Origin: Oceanobacter kriegii DSM 6294
Lineage (GTDB): Bacteria; Pseudomonadota; Gammaproteobacteria; Pseudomonadales; Oceanobacteraceae
NCBI RefSeq assembly: GCF_000422845.1
Contig: NZ_AUGV01000004.1
Coordinates: 62,001-126,000 of the forward strand
Direction of reading: 5' to 3'
Length of the DNA stretch: 64,000 nt
In this document: positions 62,998 to 64,000 of the stretch, one piece after another
Numbering within the stretch: position 1 is the stretch's first letter
Layout: each line of letters opens with the position of its first letter
Position numbers and translations under genes: made by a program
Notes under the pieces: model-generated
Told to the model about the DNA's origin: nothing
What the model saw: the letters and a program-made list of their open reading frames with translations, nothing else
Databases searched by the model: none

Positions 62998-63723
62998 ATG
63001 ATTCGAATCGGCATTCTGGAGACAGACGAACTCTACCCCGACCTGCTGAGCGACTACCGTTCGTACGGTCATATGTTTCGCCAATTTCTGACGGCTCTGC
63101 CACACCCGTTAGCCAGCCAGCTGGAGTTTCGTAGCTATCAGGTGACGCAGATGGAATTCCCGCAGCAACCAAATGAATGTGATGCCTGGTTGGTCACCGG
63201 CTCAAAAACCGGCGTTTACGATAACGACCCATGGCTGGAGCCACTGGCTAACTGGGTGAAGCAATGCTTTGCAGCCGGAGTACCGCAAATAGGTGTGTGC
63301 TTTGGTCACCAGTTTCTGGCTCATCACCTTGGCGGCCATGCCGCGTTAAGCGACAAGGGCTGGGGCATTGGTGTTCGCGGCAGCGCCATTACCGCCTCAC
63401 CGTCCTGGTCGACCATCAAGGCCAGCCATTTACGCTTGATCTACAGCCACCGCGATCAGGTGTTATCACTACCACCGGAGGCACAACGACTGTCCGGCTG
63501 TGATTTCTGTCCGAACGCTGCGTTTTCGATCGACCGCCGGGTGCTGGCGTTTCAGGGCCACCCGGAATTCACGGCCACCTACTTACGACGATTGTTACCA
63601 CGTCGGCGGGAAGCCATTGGAGAGGAGCGCTTTAATGCGGGAATGGAAACATTGAACACCAGCACCGACGACACCCTGGCCGGTGTCTGGATGCTGGATT
63701 TTTTACGTCAAGACGGTTCGTGA
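62998..63723 (+). CDS. Class I glutamine amidotransferase-like protein
   Basis: A 241-residue single GATase domain: IGVCFGHQFLAHHLGG with the catalytic Cys (~100) and FQGHPEFTATYL with the catalytic His/Glu (~185). The family includes GMP-synthase-like amidotransferases and gamma-glutamyl hydrolases; without a synthase partner nearby, the acceptor is unknown. AGGA precedes the ATG. Its 3' end overlaps the convergent gene at the right edge by 16 bp. Confidence 0.85.
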   Translation: MIRIGILETDELYPDLLSDYRSYGHMFRQFLTALPHPLASQLEFRSYQVTQMEFPQQPNECDAWLVTGSKTGVYDNDPWLEPLANWVKQCFAAGVPQIGVCFGHQFLAHHLGGHAALSDKGWGIGVRGSAITASPSWSTIKASHLRLIYSHRDQVLSLPPEAQRLSGCDFCPNAAFSIDRRVLAFQGHPEFTATYLRRLLPRRREAIGEERFNAGMETLNTSTDDTLAGVWMLDFLRQDGS

Positions 63724-64000
63724 AAACTCAGCGCCGGGAAGATGTCCGTGTACACCTCGGCCAGCTTGCCAAGATTTAACGATGGTGTGGTTTTCAGGCC
63801 TTCCGGGGTTTGCAGACCACACAAACTCCAGCACGCCTTGTATTGGCCATAGTCAACACCGTCCGGACGCGACAGCGCCGGGATGTCTACCTGCCGCTGC
63901 CATTGGGCAAACTGAATTTCTTTCAACGCCTGCACCATAAAGCCAACCCAGCCGTCACCGGCTCGCACCACCAGAACTTCTCCTTCCTGCTGAGTGGATA
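63708..64000 (-). CDS. Partial gene running off the right edge, unknown protein
   Basis: The C-terminal 97 or so residues (GEVLVVRAGDGWVGFMVQAL ... KLAEVYTDIFPALSFHEPS) of a gene whose start lies beyond the window; the frame stays open to the last base. No family recognised. The stop overlaps the amidotransferase gene on the opposite strand. Confidence 0.55.
   Translation of the reverse strand, partial: STQQEGEVLVVRAGDGWVGFMVQALKEIQFAQWQRQVDIPALSRPDGVDYGQYKACWSLCGLQTPEGLKTTPSLNLGKLAEVYTDIFPALSFHEPS

Overview
The window comes from a moderately GC-rich marine-type gammaproteobacterium. The best guess is Oceanospirillales (Oceanobacter/Thalassolituus-like), based on inference from gene families and the types of REP repeat rather than on any marker gene. 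Support comes from the OprF-like OmpA, SlyD, ThrH, HrpA, DeaD and PpnP proteins, a cobalamin-salvage operon under a B12 riboswitch, two GGDEF/EAL proteins, and several REP families of the kind common in Pseudomonas/Marinobacter-like genomes. No rRNA, tRNA or CRISPR array was seen.

Layout. 1-6 kb: ethanolamine-type permease, a duplicated terminator flanking a small membrane-protein gene, a TRAP binding protein, a GNAT acetyltransferase, a cupin, an M23 peptidase lipoprotein and a Cdd1-like HhH protein. 6-8 kb: a dead REP-associated tyrosine transposase (RAYT) between REP elements. 8.1-10.8 kb: a visibly AT-rich, overlapping three-gene unit encoding a SLATT two-TM protein, a YejK/NdpA-like nucleoid protein and a RelA/SpoT-type nucleotide synthetase. 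This is the best candidate for an undescribed (probably defence/abortive) system. 11-19 kb: a broken membrane-protein gene, a VOC/GST pair divergent from a LysR gene, a YbfF esterase, a FdhF/YdeP-type oxidoreductase with a divergent LysR gene, and ThrH. 19.5-23 kb: MlaA and an HvfA-HvfB-HvfC copper-RiPP locus whose precursor carries ten EGKCG motifs. 23-32 kb: a large lipoprotein, HrpA, a GGDEF/EAL protein and a SnoaL-like protein.

32-40.9 kb holds one nine-gene minus-strand operon, btuD-btuC-cobT-cobS-cobU-cobC-cobQ-cobO-btuF, preceded by a cobalamin riboswitch. It couples B12 uptake to lower-ligand assembly and corrinoid salvage. 40.9-50.5 kb: FadD, MaoC-type hydratase, a two-gene envelope unit of unknown role, OmpA, a siderophore-interacting flavoprotein, a GreA-like factor and a hexose-6-phosphate mutarotase. 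50.5-64 kb: a MITE-like element, a LysR gene, SlyD, a DUF4124/HExxH protein, a UvrD-like helicase, an FMN reductase, DeaD, PpnP, a second GGDEF/EAL protein, a DUF3820 protein and a glutamine amidotransferase. The window ends inside a gene that continues beyond it.
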